Shown one piece after another: positions 44,430 to 57,142 of a DNA stretch of 64,000 bases. The notes beneath the pieces were generated by a model. It worked only from the letters and a program-made list of their open reading frames with translations, searched no databases and was not told the DNA's origin. The stretch is from Bolinopsis microptera (taxonomy: Eukaryota; Ctenophora; Tentaculata; Lobata; Bolinopsidae). Location of the stretch: assembly GCF_026151205.1 (NCBI RefSeq), contig NC_087072.1:22337603-22401602 (forward strand), read 5' to 3'. Made by a program: the position numbers and the translations under genes. How positions within the stretch are numbered: the first letter of the stretch is position 1; each line of letters starts with the position of its first letter.

Positions 44430-44845
44430 TCAGAGGATGCTCATGTGCCCTAGTAAAGGAACCTTCGGTGTTAGCAGAGTGTGTGAAGATATGTCCACTA
44501 TCCGGGAAGTGTACAGTTTTGAGAATACAATTTGTGACTCCTCATACTTTGCAGAACAGTGTTCGTATACCTTGTTCCAAATCCAACGTTTATGGCGATT
44601 CATGCCGTGTTTTCCTGATTTTATGTTGTATTGATGCAAGCTTCTTCTGGGTTGCACAAGTCTCCTAGTCTGCTTTAGAGATCCCGTGAGTGTGAAAGTA
44701 ATTCCAATATATGTGTACTCACGCACTGATGGTATACGCGTGTCTCCGTAGGCAAAGTTTGTACTATCCTTGAGCAGTGAGCACATACCCTGCCCGGTTG
44801 AGCACCATAATTGCTGTTTGAGGAATCAGGAATGAATGTCACGAA
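44430..44845 (-). pseudogene. Decayed, internally deleted LINE ORF2 fragment
   Basis: On the minus strand, IPSVREYTYIGITFTLTGS matches ITSVREYCYLGITFTLNGS of the ORF at 10584-14210, and HQYNIKSGKHGMNR matches its HKFNIETGRYAINR. The ~250 residues between are missing. A preceding piece (QTAIMVLNRAG) matches KTAVMVFNRSG in another frame. Confidence 0.78.
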
Positions 44846-45517
44846 GGACAATCCCAGCTTTCCTTATGTGACTCCAAGCTTTAGTAAGTACACCGATTCA
44901 TAACGACATTTTACAGGTTATCGTTCTGTATTGTCACACACAGGAAAATTAAGACCTTATAAACTTAATCCGTAAGGGCTGCGATCACCTTCGGAATGCA
45001 GGTTGAATCATGCATGCCTAGGTTTTAAAAATATCGAGGCAGAAAAGGTGGAGAAAACCACCTTCTCCACGATGGAATCTAATATTACTAAGTTACTACT
45101 CAATACTCATGCTGCTGAGGCTATTGCAGAATTCGTTTTTGATTTAGGTTCACGACAACATGAAATCCCGTGCACCACGAATACCTTGACAATGTCCATA
45201 TTGTTGTTTACGACAGGAGTACACGATTACTAGTACACATATCGGCATACTACAATTAATAATTGTATTGGCAACATTTTAAAAGCTACCATAATCTTAA
45301 AAGCGACATTGATTACAATAGAATTTCCGGGCCATCGATCAATTGTTGGTCTGACATTGGATGATTTGAATATTTGTACGGTTTTTGTGTCTTGAGACAA
45401 CTGTTGAGACATCAGCTGAATGAAATTATATCTACAGAGAAATTCCAATAATTTTATCCCTGATACGATTTCACCTGCTGACTTTTGTTTTGTCTCTTTT
45501 AGTGTGTGGGTTACTCG

Positions 45518-45732
45518 CCACTAGTTACCACCAGTTACCACTAGTAACCACCAGTTACCACTAGTTAATAACTAGTGGTAGTTACCACCAGTTACCACTA
45601 GTTACCACCAGTTACCACTAGTTACCACTAGTTACCACCAGTTACCACTAGTCACCACTAGTTACCCCCAGTTACCACTAGTTACCACTAGTTACCACTA
45701 GTTACCACCAGCTACCACTAGTTACCACTATT
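45518..45732. repeat. 10-bp minisatellite (AGTTACCACT), ~20 copies
   Basis: Units AGTTACCACT and AGTTACCACC alternate, with one inverted stretch (TAACTAGTGGTAG). The same decamer forms the array at 48551-48706 in the calmodulin-like gene. Confidence 0.9.
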
Positions 45733-46398
45733 ATACTCCCACCCAGCTCTCCCAGGCAGTCTGCAAACCCAACCTCAACGAGTCCCACCGCCACCGAGTC
45801 TGAAAAGGGTCATTGTTTGCTGTCAAGTTTAACATCCTCACGGAAATATTGCTGAGTTTTATCGCTTTCACAATATTTACTGCATTTTGTCATTGTTGAT
45901 TTCTTTGAAAGTCTGCCTGTCGTTTTGCTAGTTTTAATTCACGATTTTCCTATACAGCTTAAAAGTTTGAATTAAATCACATGAACACGACGAATACTGT
46001 TATAAGCTAAACCGCTATCTGAACCACTACCTGAACCACTACCTGAACCAATATCTGAACCGCCTTCTTAAACCACTTTTTGAAAATCAAACGATCAATC
46101 GATTGAACCACCGGCCAAGTTAAACAACAACAGGTTTTCTAGATTGTTACAGCTTTACAGGCATGTTGTGTCTAATAGCCAATAAAACAAGCCGGATACT
46201 GAGTCTAGTGCTATCAGCATCACATAGAACGAGACAAAAGCTACTGTTTTTCATCAGAAACAGCTGTCACGTGACCCACAAAGTCATGTCCGTGAATCGT
46301 TTTATCAATATTCAATATGTGATATTTATTGTGATCTGTCCGGGCACAGCTCTTGATCATGATGCAAAGTGAAGATAGTGGTAATGTCTGATACGAGT

Positions 46399-46990
<592 letters not shown>

Positions 46991-48055
46991 TTTCTGACGA
47001 GTAGTCAGTCACCGTCTCACGATCCGTCTCGGCCGGTCTGTGTTAAGAATATTATCACAGCGTGCTAGGTTTAACAGTGTGCTAGGCTCTGTTTAGGCAG
47101 CTTATCAAATTATTGCCTCATTCTCATCATAATAACAAGTCTTACTTCCGAAGCAAGCGCTTATTTTAAATTTCTTATTTATATACAAACATGTTTCCTG
47201 ACAGATATGTAATTTACGATTTTTAAATTTTTGCGGTTGTTAAATTTTTGAGTGTTTCCCAATTTCAGTGTTCTATAGACTAGAAACTTATCGGGCCGTC
47301 TCCAGACCCATGCTTATTTGTATGAAATTATATTGACAATATTTAATTCATGTTAAAATTTACATCGGTACTTGTAATTATGCTTGTCCGAGGAATTTAC
47401 GTAATATGGAAAGTGTTTATGTACCGAAGGATACGACGAGTCTATTTGTTTGATGGATCTGTTATCTTTGGCCTTCTAATTATAAGGCTTATACTCATTG
47501 TCCTAAAACAGTCGTGTTTGGCATGAATATTGATACCTACTCCACATTAATTAATAATTAATCAAAAATAACAATTCATATTAACATGATTAAAATATTG
47601 CCATACTTATACTTGACATTAATCACGATTCCTGTTCCTCGATCATTGCAGAATATACGTTATATTTCGTTGCCTTCGTTTGTACTTTTCTCTTTGACGA
47701 TAAGTAAGCCGCTTTCTAATCACTTAGTCGAACAAAACAGATTGTAATAGAACTTAAATATTTAATTACTGTAACCGTTGTTACAACCATCGTGCAGTGA
47801 CCTCTAGTGATAGCATGTGGATTGTGGCCGATAAGATTCATGTTTGTGCGATCACAGTAATGAATTATTGCTCCATATACACTACACAGTCTATAAGATT
47901 AATGAGATTCAGATGCAAAGTTATTTTAAGATTGACTTCACTTTTGCTCACTGGCTGAAGTATTGCTTGTTCGAGGTGGATTATAGTTTTCTCCGAAATT
48001 AACTGCTCTGACCCAGATTTAAAGTATGGTGTGACCGAATATTATTGATAGAGCA

Positions 48056-51000
48056 ATGCCACGAACCCAAGACGCAGATGATCCCGCCAATTTCGACTAC
48101 ACTTCCAAGTTCACTTCAGATGAGATAGAGGAGTATAGAGATGCCTTCTCTGTCTTTGATACAGATAATGATGGGATCATCACAACGAAAGAGCTTGGAA
48201 CTCTTCTCAGGTATTGCATTGATGCTGACATTTTCAAATCTGGTTCAATCTTGCTGACACGTGATCCAAATTTCCTATTAACAGAAGTACTTCAGTTAAT
48301 ATTCCAGATGTTCCAATTTCAGGTCACTAATTAACAGAAGTACTTCAGTTAATATTCCAGATAGCAAGGTTCCAATTTCAGGTCATTAGGACAGAACCCC
48401 ACGGAAGCTGAAGTTACAGAAATTATAAACGCTGTTGATGCTGATAAGAACGGTTTTTTGGAGTTTAAAGAGTTTGTGGCTATGATGGGAAACAGAATCA
48501 CTAACGAGACCATGGAGAGAGAACTCAAGGAAGCCTTCAGGTATATTATAGTTACCACTAGTTACCACTAGTTACCACTAGTTACCACTAGTTACCACTA
48601 GTTACCACTAGTTACCACTAGTTACCACTAGTTACCACTAGTTACCACTAGTTACCACTAGTTACCACTAGTTACCACTAGTTACCACTAGTTACCACTA
48701 GTTACAAACTCAAGGAAGCCTTCAGGTATATCATACACTAGTTTTAAACTAATTACAACACTACAAATCTATTGCATTTATTGAGTATTATGTAACGCGA
48801 TGGAAATATTTTAAGCGGGTAATATCCTGTCGGCTGTCCGAACCCAGGATACATAACATGAAGACTTTGTTGTTACTTTGTATGATAAGCATTAATAGGT
48901 CAAAATATTTTTTTAAAAAGTACCTGTCACACTCAAGTAAATCAACAGTTACAAAATTCAATTAGATCTCCACTAACTTAAAGGCAGCGTATATTGTGCA
49001 TCACAGCCTGAATTTCACTAATTTTATGTCACATGCCGTGAGAAAAGTTTAATGTTCAGGCATGAACATAAACTTTGTGCATTAAGGAGTCCTGGCGAAA
49101 CATTCAGTGTCAACCATGCCTGTAAAAAGGTTCAAGGTGATGGCAGGATGGCCGAAAGCTGCATCATGTCCAAATTCTATTGGCAAAAGGATAGCAATGG
49201 CGTACAACAGTTTTGAGAATTTTGCTCGTGCAAAAGGCCTAAAAGTAAAAGCAATCACAGTGCGCATTCAATATTGATGCGCACGCTCAAATTTTGCACG
49301 TGAAAGGTGAGAATTTTGCTCATTCGTGATTTCGATTAGATTCTGCTTTCCCACGACAGTTAAATGGCATTATACGTGAATTTAATGCCAACTTGAATGA
49401 GTATAAAGTGGGATATTCAGTCAGTGATCGACAGATATGCTTACCTAAACACAAGGAAATGTTTTCAAAGGTAAAATTTCCAAATCGTTGAAATTACCTC
49501 TTTATAAATGAAGTTATCAGTGTATATTTGTCTCTCTTTCCCAAACAAAAGGAAACTTTACCACCTTTCCTGCCTTCTTGTCCACCTAAATAAATACTTG
49601 AGTCCGGTACAGCATTCGTGGGGTCCGGTCACCAGGTCCCTTGACGCTACTAGTTCCAGCTCTGTGCATCACTGCTAAATTATCCCATATCACGATATCA
49701 CCCTTCTTCCAGTAGTGTGTATACCTCTCACTTTTCTCTGTGACCTCCAGCCATGCGTCAGTTAAATGAGGGAGAACCCCTGTTCAGTTATCAGAGTGTT
49801 GGTTATGTAAGCGCATATTCTACCGTTCTCAGGATGTCGGTATATTCCTTTATGTCTCTTGACTCGGGGATACAGTGCCAAGTCTTCCTCCTTACCTTTT
49901 GCAAAATCTGGGATATCCCTAACAGAGACTGTGAAAACGGACTCTGAAAGATGATGCTTTGTCTTTTTGGAGAGCTGTTTGAATACCTCACAGTTGTCGA
50001 GAAACAGTGTTGTTGAACGGTTTTCCGCGACTTTGTCCGCGTACAGAATACTGGCCATATACCCATTCTGCTGAAAGTTTCCATCTTTGTGCCAGTAGCA
50101 GCAACAATTTGTTTTTCCCTTCCATGTTCCATTTGACCAGTAGTTTGTAACTCTTTGGATTGCTGGAAAGTTACGATCTGGGTCATTGCCTTCAAATGAA
50201 TCCGGTAAGACAACAATATTTCCAAGCATTTTAGTGAAGTCCACCTGCTGATTCCTGGTCAAGTTTTGATTCTCAATAACTACGACACCGTTCTTGACCA
50301 GCTTAGATTTTATGAGGTTAACTTCTTCAGTGCTAAGGTGAGTAACATCTTGAAGACCGCTGTTAATTACATAACCCATGTCTGCATTGTCTTCAACCGG
50401 CTTGCAATATCTTTCTTTTTCCACCGGCACAGCATTTTCAAAACAGTTACTGTAAACTGCATTGATTGACAGGGCAGAAATAATCGCTATCATCGACTTC
50501 TTTGACCACATTCTGCACCCTTCAGTGAATAAAAATGATGTTATTAAAAGTGGCATTGCAAAGGGGAGGCCTGCCTTCCGAGATCGCATTGTTATTACAA
50601 AGGGGAACCCTCGAGTCCAAAATCGTATATCGAAGGGCTCATAATGATCAGGGTAGCATGAAACATGAACAAAAGTAGTTTCGATCCAAGAAAACTTTGA
50701 AAAATTTCAATTTTTCTACCGGCTTATCCTCTAAAATCATTTAATTTGTCCAATTTTAGTGTTTAGGGAACGTTACGCCACTTAACGGATGATGCTCGTA
50801 AAATATTTGTTCCATCCGTCGATCACGCGACGAGTCCATGACTCGGCGCGCGTCTTGGTAGGTTATAAACCTAGTCCTACAATAGACACTCTGACACTCA
50901 GGGGTGTAGGAATGATTGATGAGGGGGCCAAAATCTTAGAGTTTTTCAAATTTAGCACGCGCTTTGGCCACAGCCTGAATTTCAAAACAGCAAAACGTGT

Positions 51001-54000
51001 AAAAGGCCTAGCTGAAAAAATTTGGCACTATATAATAATAGAGATCATTTTTTAAACACAGTTTCAAGAACGATTAAAATAATACGATCTTAAAGTTAAA
51101 TGCATATTATTATTGCTGGGGCCTGAAAGCAGCTTTTGCGAAATAAGTGTAGTTCGAAAAAAGGGTGCATATTGCATTCTCTCGAAACAAATTACAGGAA
51201 ATTTGCTTCCAGAATTGAAATCTAGCAGTAGCAATCGAGCAGTAGCAATGTGAAATGATAAATCCAGAAAGATTTGGTCGTGCCAATTTAATTAAGGGTC
51301 AAAGGAAAAGTCCTGCAAATTTAGAAAAATATGCTTACAATTACATTACCTGGGGACCTCAGGCTATCATGTTCATAAACATTTAAAAATGAATTTTATA
51401 ATCGCTAGGTTCAATTCCTGAACTTTTGATGAATCCTGACATTTAATATCGAAACTTACCTGGCTTTTATCAGAACCTGTATAACTCAACTAACCCATCT
51501 CCCACTGAGATAGATAATTATGTAACCAGCAGCGATTTAAAGCAAATCCCACAAGAAATTACGGAAACTCTGGAGGGGCCTATCACGTTGCACGAAATGG
51601 ACGCTATTGTCAATAAGTTAACCAACAATAAATCTCCAGGTTGGGACGGGCTTTCTGCTGAATTTTACAAAACTTTTTGGATGGATATCAGGCAGATCAT
51701 GTATAACTCCTATTTAGAATCTATTAACAGGGGATGCTTGTCGCCCTCGCAGAGAATAGGTATTCTTACTCTTATTCCCAAGCCAAAAAGCCCAGCGGAA
51801 CTTAATTACATAAAGAATTGGAGACCTATTACTCTGCTAAACATTGACTATAAAATCTTCACACATATAGCTAAAAATAGGATTATGAAGGCTATCCCTA
51901 GCATAATCAGCAAAACCCAGTCAGGCTTTCAAGCGGGCAGGAGTACAGCAGATAATCTTATTCTCATGTCAATGGTTCTGGAATCATTTAACAACGACAC
52001 GGAACAAGAGGGCCTCCTTTTACAGATTGATTTTGAAAAGTGTTTTGATTCGGTAGAACATAACTTTGTCTTCAGTACTCTTGAAAAATTGGGTTTCAGC
52101 GAATACATTATTAAACTGATTAAAGTGGCTTTTCAAGCATGCTTTAGCTATGCCAATATTAATGGGTATTTAAGCTCGCCTATTTATATTCTAAGAGGTC
52201 TTCACCAGGGTAGTCCACTGTCTCCTATTCTCTTTCTGATTGTGGCCCAAACTTTCTCGAATAAAATTCAGATTAATCCTAATATCAGGGGTCTTAACAT
52301 ATCAGGTGTGGAAATATTACAGAGTCTCTTTGCAGACGACACTGATCTGTTTCTGAAAGCTTCAATTGAAAGTGTAGAGGCGGTTATGACAGAACTCAGA
52401 ACTTTTGCTCAGTGCTCGGGGTGTAAAGCTAACATCGACAAAACTAGATGTATTCCTTTAGGTCGAGCTCGTCTTAATACAACTCTACTAGAATCCCTTC
52501 AAAGTTTATACGGCTATAATTTTATAACAAATAACTTCACCGCTTTGGGTATAGTTTATATGAACGATGGCTCACTGATGGATATTGTCAACAGTAATTA
52601 TAACGATAAATTGATTAAGGTTCAGTCTTGGATAAACCGATGGAGCAAGAGGGATTTGACGCTTATGGGTAAATGCACAGTCATTAAAACCCTTTTCTTT
52701 TCCCAATTAACATATCTTGTTTCTCCTCTCCCTCGACCGGATGCTTCCTTTATCAGAATCTTTGACACGGCTATTTTCCATTTTCTTTGGGGTTGCAAAC
52801 GCGATAAAGTAAAACGTGAGATTATTACCCGAAATAAGGAACATGGAGGCCTGGGACTTTTTTATTTATCTGATTTTATTATAGGTCTTAAAACCAGCCT
52901 CATATCCAAGCTACTAAATAATTCCTTTCACCACACTTGGAAAGATATTATGATTATGCAGCTGAAATTTCCTGACCATATCACCATCTCCGTAGAAAAC
53001 GGTCTCGCTAAAACCAACTGCCATTTTACTCAAGACGTCCTTAATTGTTACACTGAGTGGAAGATAAGTTCGGTAAATGCAGCTTTGGGTTCTATTGATC
53101 ACTGCGTGTGGTACAACCAAGCAATAACCGACATCGGGGCCAAACTTTGGAACACTCATCTGATTGATAAGGGAATATTTTACATCTCAGATTTCCTTTC
53201 TATAGACCAAAGTACAATCCTTAACTACGATATGTTCATTAACAAGTGGGAGTTGTCTCCAAATACTATCTCCAAAACTGAGTACTGTAACATTATCATG
53301 GGGATACGGAGATATAACTGCCCCACTATTAACTCAAGGAATATTGAGTTTGTTGACTCAAAAATAAAACTTAAATTTTTACATTCTGTAACTGGACAGG
53401 TGAAGGGAAGTAAAATTCGGGATAAAATGTACGACTCTATCTGCCCAAACGAGCTGTCCCCATTACGTCAATGGGTTATTGACCTAAATAATCAACCAAT
53501 AGAATGGGCGGTCGTTCTTAGCAATCTATTTTTCTTAGTATCTAAAAATTTTAAGTTGATTCAATTTCAGTACAAACTTTTAATGAGGATCACGACGTGT
53601 AGATACATGAGACACAAAATGAAAATTGTTACAGATACTCCCATGTGTAGCCTGTGTAACACATACTTAGAAACAATCCCTCATATCTATCTCCATTGTA
53701 TCCACACAAATAGCTTCATCACAATACTTGAACACTTTATAAAAAGGAAAATCGATAGAAATTACAAAGACCCCAATAAAATTAATTTTATAGTTTGTAA
53801 TCACACTTCACAAATTATAAATTATTTTAATATTGTTGCCAAATGGTACATTAGCAAAAGATTTCAGGCAGGGGACATGCCGATCTGGCAGGGATATATC
53901 AAACTTCTTAAACTTTCACTTACAGGAGACAAAATAGGCCACAAAAGTTCTATTGTGTCGATCTTGGCCGATTAGGGCAAATTGTCCACCCCATTTATAT

Positions 54001-57000
54001 TGCTGTCTTTGTTATTTTATTATCAATGGTTATTGTTACTATCTTACAGTACTACTAACTGTTTTTTGTAGTACATGCCCTGCTTCCTTCCACTCCTAAA
54101 CTACCTTACAAGCTCTTCCTCTTTTACACCCTTTTCAATCACTTCATTTCACTCATTCACTTCATATCTTATTACCACAGTATCTGCCAAAACCAACATG
54201 GCCCATGTGGAAGGGGGCCTTGACGTTGTTGACCACTTGGCCCTGCATCCCAAGCTGACGGTCGGCCTCCACTCTCTAAAAACATACCTTCAGTGAAGGC
54301 ATATGGTCAGCAAATAGCGATGCCAGGGCTTGGTGTGAACAAATCTTGACCTACTTTCACACCTTTGGGACGACTCTCGCAAATGCGAGAGTAATGACCC
54401 CGGGGAGGGCCCCATTGGTTTTAGAAGGTTGCATATTTTAAAAAAAAAGAAAAAAAAAAAAAAGAAACTACTGAGCGCGGCCCAGTAAACAATTACAGTA
54501 ATACTAATACTAATAGGTCTCACTCTCAAAAAGGGTACAAGTAACATGCAAGGAGGGATAAACTGGAAGAATTCTTGGAAAAATTTGTTTTAAGGAATGA
54601 ATTTTATCGATGAGGTAATGTCGTCCAAATTGTATTCCAAATTTACATTAGTCACTAATGTAAATTTGGACTACAACTTACAAGGGGCAAACTGTGTCCT
54701 GCTAATTTACTCCATGGCATAAAAAAGTAATCAGTAATGCATTTTATAATCGCTAGGCTTCTGAACTTCTGATGAATCCTGACATGTAATATGTTTTGTT
54801 TTACCTTACAAGACATTTTTGTGGCGGACCAATTTGCGACGACCGAAATTTTGGCGGTCCGAAAATATGGCGAAATTGAACAAAAACCGTCACATTTCGG
54901 ACGTCACAGAAAATAAGGGTATTTTTCATCATTTTGTTTTCTGACACAAAGGAAATTCAAAATTTTCTAAAAATCGGTAAAATCATGTTGAAACAAAATG
55001 AAACTTATAAATCGATTTCTTCATCTTCCTCTAAGGGGTCCGGCTCGAATCTTTCAGTTTCACTTATTGAGTTTGGTATTAAATTGTTTATCTTGACTTA
55101 GTCTATAAGACGTTTATGTTAGCACATAATATATAAATGTAATTTATTGTAAATTTAAAACGTATAACTTGACATTAAATTCATCATGGAATATTGTGTT
55201 TATTTGTCCCACCATCATATCACTAACTTTTCAAAAACAAAATGAATCGATGAAGCCACAATTATTGGAATAAGCTAAAAATAATGCGACGGATTCTATT
55301 ACGACGACCGAAATTTTGGCGGTCCGAAAATATGGCGAAATTTCGGGAAAACCGTCGCATTTCGTACGTTATAAAAATGTCTTGTAAGGTAAAGACCTTT
55401 AATTCACGCACCAAAACATTTAATTTTATCAAATTACAAATGTCGTAATACTAATATATTAATATACGTCTCTTATTAATATTAAGTTAAAAAGTCAGGG
55501 TAGGGGTGCAGCCGTTGTACTTCAAATTCAATTAAAATAATTGATCACGCTGGATCACGATGTTGTTTTATCAACATCAGCTACCCGTTTAATATCAGAA
55601 TATGTAATAATAATATAAATTAACAGATTTCTGCGGTTCATTGAAAAATTCTGGTATTGAAAATACTGAACACGGCATAAAAGAGTAACCAGCAATGTTA
55701 TCTGAATTTTATAATCGCTTGGTTTGCAATTCCTGAACTTCTGATGAATCCTGACATTTAATATCGAAACTTACCTGGTATAGTGGTATGGGGACCTCAG
55801 GCTATTATGTTCATAAACATAGAGATTCGGCGGAATGACAGGCTGAGCGCGGCCCAGTAATAATAAGGCCTTTTCTTGTAATATAACGCGATGCGTTACT
55901 GGGCCGCGCCGCGCACTCAATTATGCGCAATATGCTTGAACGCTTCTCTGTTCTCGCAACCACAACCAACAACCTCGCTAGATCGGCGAAATGCACTACT
56001 GGGCCTCACCGAGCTGCGAATAATTGACATCGTCATAATTATACCTTTTCACAAGAATTTTCTTAAAATTTGGGCGAGCGATCTATATAGTGGGAGCGTG
56101 AAGTTAAACAGGATAGGCCAAATGAGGCCAAAATGTTGGCCCCTTTTCCAGATTTTATAGGGGGGTGGTCCTACACCCCTGCTGACACTGTTGCAAGATT
56201 ATAAAAATAATTGTAGAATGAAATTGAAACGTCTTCAGTGTTCAGGATAACAAATATTAAGTTTAATACGTGTCACAAAATTAAACAACTCAGGCTAATC
56301 TTGAATAAGGACACTCCATACCTAACAGTCCTTTTGAAACTCTTCAATAATTCGGTTCTCTCACACTGCCACCCACCAGAGTGTACTCTCACACTATCAC
56401 CCACCAGAGTGAACTCTCACACTGCCACCCACCAGAGCGTACTCTCACACTGCCACCCACCAGAGCGTACTCTCACACTGCCACCCACCAGAGTGTACTC
56501 TCACACTGTCACCCACCAGAGTGTACTCTCACACTGCCACCCACCAGAGTGCACTCTCACGCTGCCATCCACCAGTGTACTCTCACACTACCACCCACCA
56601 GAGTGTACTCTCACACTGCCACCCATCAGAGTGTTTGACAAGGACGGTGATGGATTTATCAGTGCTGAGGAATTTAGAACCTTGATGACGTCATCAGGAG
56701 ACAGACTTACTATTGATGAGGTTTGTTTGTGAAAGTCTTAATCACAATAGTGACAATATTACTAATTTTAACACTACGCATGACCTCATTGAAATTCCGG
56801 AATTTTACTTATTCATATATTGCACTATTAATTTTAAGGAATCTAATAGTTTTTCTCGCTAGCCACTAGCAGTATAATTTGCAACCATACTCCCAGGTGA
56901 ACGACTTGATCGCGTTCGCAGATATAGACGGTGACGGGGTGATAGACTACCTAGAGTTCGTCAGCCTGATGATGAACTTAAACTTTGACGAGCGAAATGC

Positions 57001-57142
57001 GCAGAGCGCCCCCCAACCCCAAAGTTGCCCCTCAACTCCTGGCTCAGAGACTAGTTCGGGTAGTCGCAGACCTAACGGAGTAGGGTCCAGCCCGCCAGAG
57101 ATGAAAGCCAAGAAGAAACAACCACCAGTGCAGAGACGTTAA
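48056..57142 (+). CDS. Calmodulin-like protein with four EF-hands and a basic tail
   Basis: Four exons (48056-48210, 48382-48540, 56630-56720, 56897-57142) with agreeing phases encode 216 residues. All four EF-hand loops look complete: [36 protein letters not shown] and [12 protein letters not shown], so four Ca2+ ions could bind. The spacing is that of calmodulin/troponin C, but an acidic N-terminal ~20 residues and a ~55-residue Ser/Pro-rich C-terminal tail ending [12 protein letters not shown] are additions, so it is a calmodulin-like paralogue rather than calmodulin itself. Intron 2 is ~8.1 kb and holds an antisense TauD-like gene and a truncated LINE. The exon 2 splice sites and the exon 3 acceptor are duplicated or arrayed. 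Confidence 0.93.
48281..48388 (+). repeat. Tandem duplication of the acceptor of calmodulin-like exon 2
   Basis: The block TAACAGAAGTACTTCAGTTA...TTCCAATTTCAG|GTCA occurs twice. The second copy is the working acceptor (exon from 48382). Using the first would read into an in-frame TAG after about 20 codons. Confidence 0.88.
48516..48731 (+). repeat. Decamer array between two copies of the exon 2 donor
   Basis: Exon 2 ends AACTCAAGGAAGCCTTCAG|GTATAT at 48540. After ~16 units of GTTACCACTA (48551-48706), the same sequence AACTCAAGGAAGCCTTCAGG plus TATAT recurs at 48708-48732. So the array sits between an authentic and a duplicate 5' splice site. Confidence 0.93.
49586..50511 (-). pseudogene. 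Secreted-type TauD/TfdA dioxygenase gene, intronless, with one frameshift
   Basis: The start at 50511 gives a signal-peptide-like N-terminus ([20 protein letters not shown]). The fold markers are those of Fe(II)/2-oxoglutarate TauD enzymes: [21 protein letters not shown] (H-x-D) and the HPENGR region. The frame then stops at 49762, but another frame overlaps it and continues with [30 protein letters not shown] (distal His) and [11 protein letters not shown], ending at TAG 49586-49588. One indel near 49760-49795 explains this; it may be real decay or an assembly error. The gene is unspliced and antisense inside calmodulin-like intron 2. The substrate cannot be inferred. An intronless TauD with a leader could be a retrocopy or horizontally acquired. 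Confidence 0.82.
51380..51466. repeat. Dispersed repeat, copy 1 (others at about 54740-54795 and 55693-55780)
   Basis: GAATTTTATAATCGCTAGGT followed by CTGAACTTTTGATGAATCC and TGACATTTAATATCGAAACT is shared among three sites within 4.4 kb. Confidence 0.8.
51467..53975 (+). CDS. 5'-truncated L1/Tx1-type LINE ORF2 (reverse transcriptase, no endonuclease)
   Basis: The open frame begins at the truncation point ([20 protein letters not shown]) and runs ~835 codons to the TAG at 53975. RT blocks: [71 protein letters not shown] and FADDTDLF. The C-terminal part has the thumb-like region ([15 protein letters not shown]) and a Cys cluster ([18 protein letters not shown]). These features are those of L1/Tx1-like elements, distinct from the other LINEs here. 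The RT frame has no stops. There is no ATG at the truncated end, so it is probably a dead-on-arrival copy. Confidence 0.92.
51467..54473 (+). mobile_element. 5'-truncated L1/Tx1-type LINE with poly(A) tail
   Basis: The body is the ORF to 53975 plus a 3' UTR to ~54438, followed by an interrupted A tract (54439-54468). It lies in calmodulin-like intron 2. The 5' flank (CGAAACTTACCTGG) also occurs near 55770, so the insertion was into another repeat. I could not define a target-site duplication. Confidence 0.85.
54801..55392. mobile_element. Non-autonomous DNA element with 20-bp perfect TIRs
   Basis: TTACCTTACAAGACATTTTT at 54801-54820 is the exact reverse complement of AAAAATGTCTTGTAAGGTAA at 55373-55392. 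A subterminal block (CGACGACCGAAATTTTGGCG plus GTCCGAAAATATGGCGAAAT) occurs once near each end in direct orientation. There is no ORF. Target duplication unclear. Confidence 0.85.
55787..55858. mobile_element. Family B dispersed repeat
   Basis: GGGGACCTCAGGCTATTATG...AACATAGAGATTCGGCGGAA...GACAGGCTGAGCGCGGCCCA; the opposite orientation of the copy at 16126-16206. Confidence 0.75.
56360..56629 (+). repeat. 28-bp array made of the acceptor of calmodulin-like exon 3
   Basis: The unit is CTCTCACACTGCCACCCACCAG|AGTGTA (28 bp); AG|AGTGT is the exon 3 boundary. Ten acceptor copies end at the working one (56628-56629, in a CCCATCAG unit). Upstream acceptors would add multiples of 28 bases, in frame only every third unit. 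Confidence 0.93.

Noticed and set aside
56238..56732. 164-residue ORF running from a His/Pro-rich repeat into the EF-hand
   Set aside because: It reads through the acceptor array; splice phases show that exon 3 begins at 56630.
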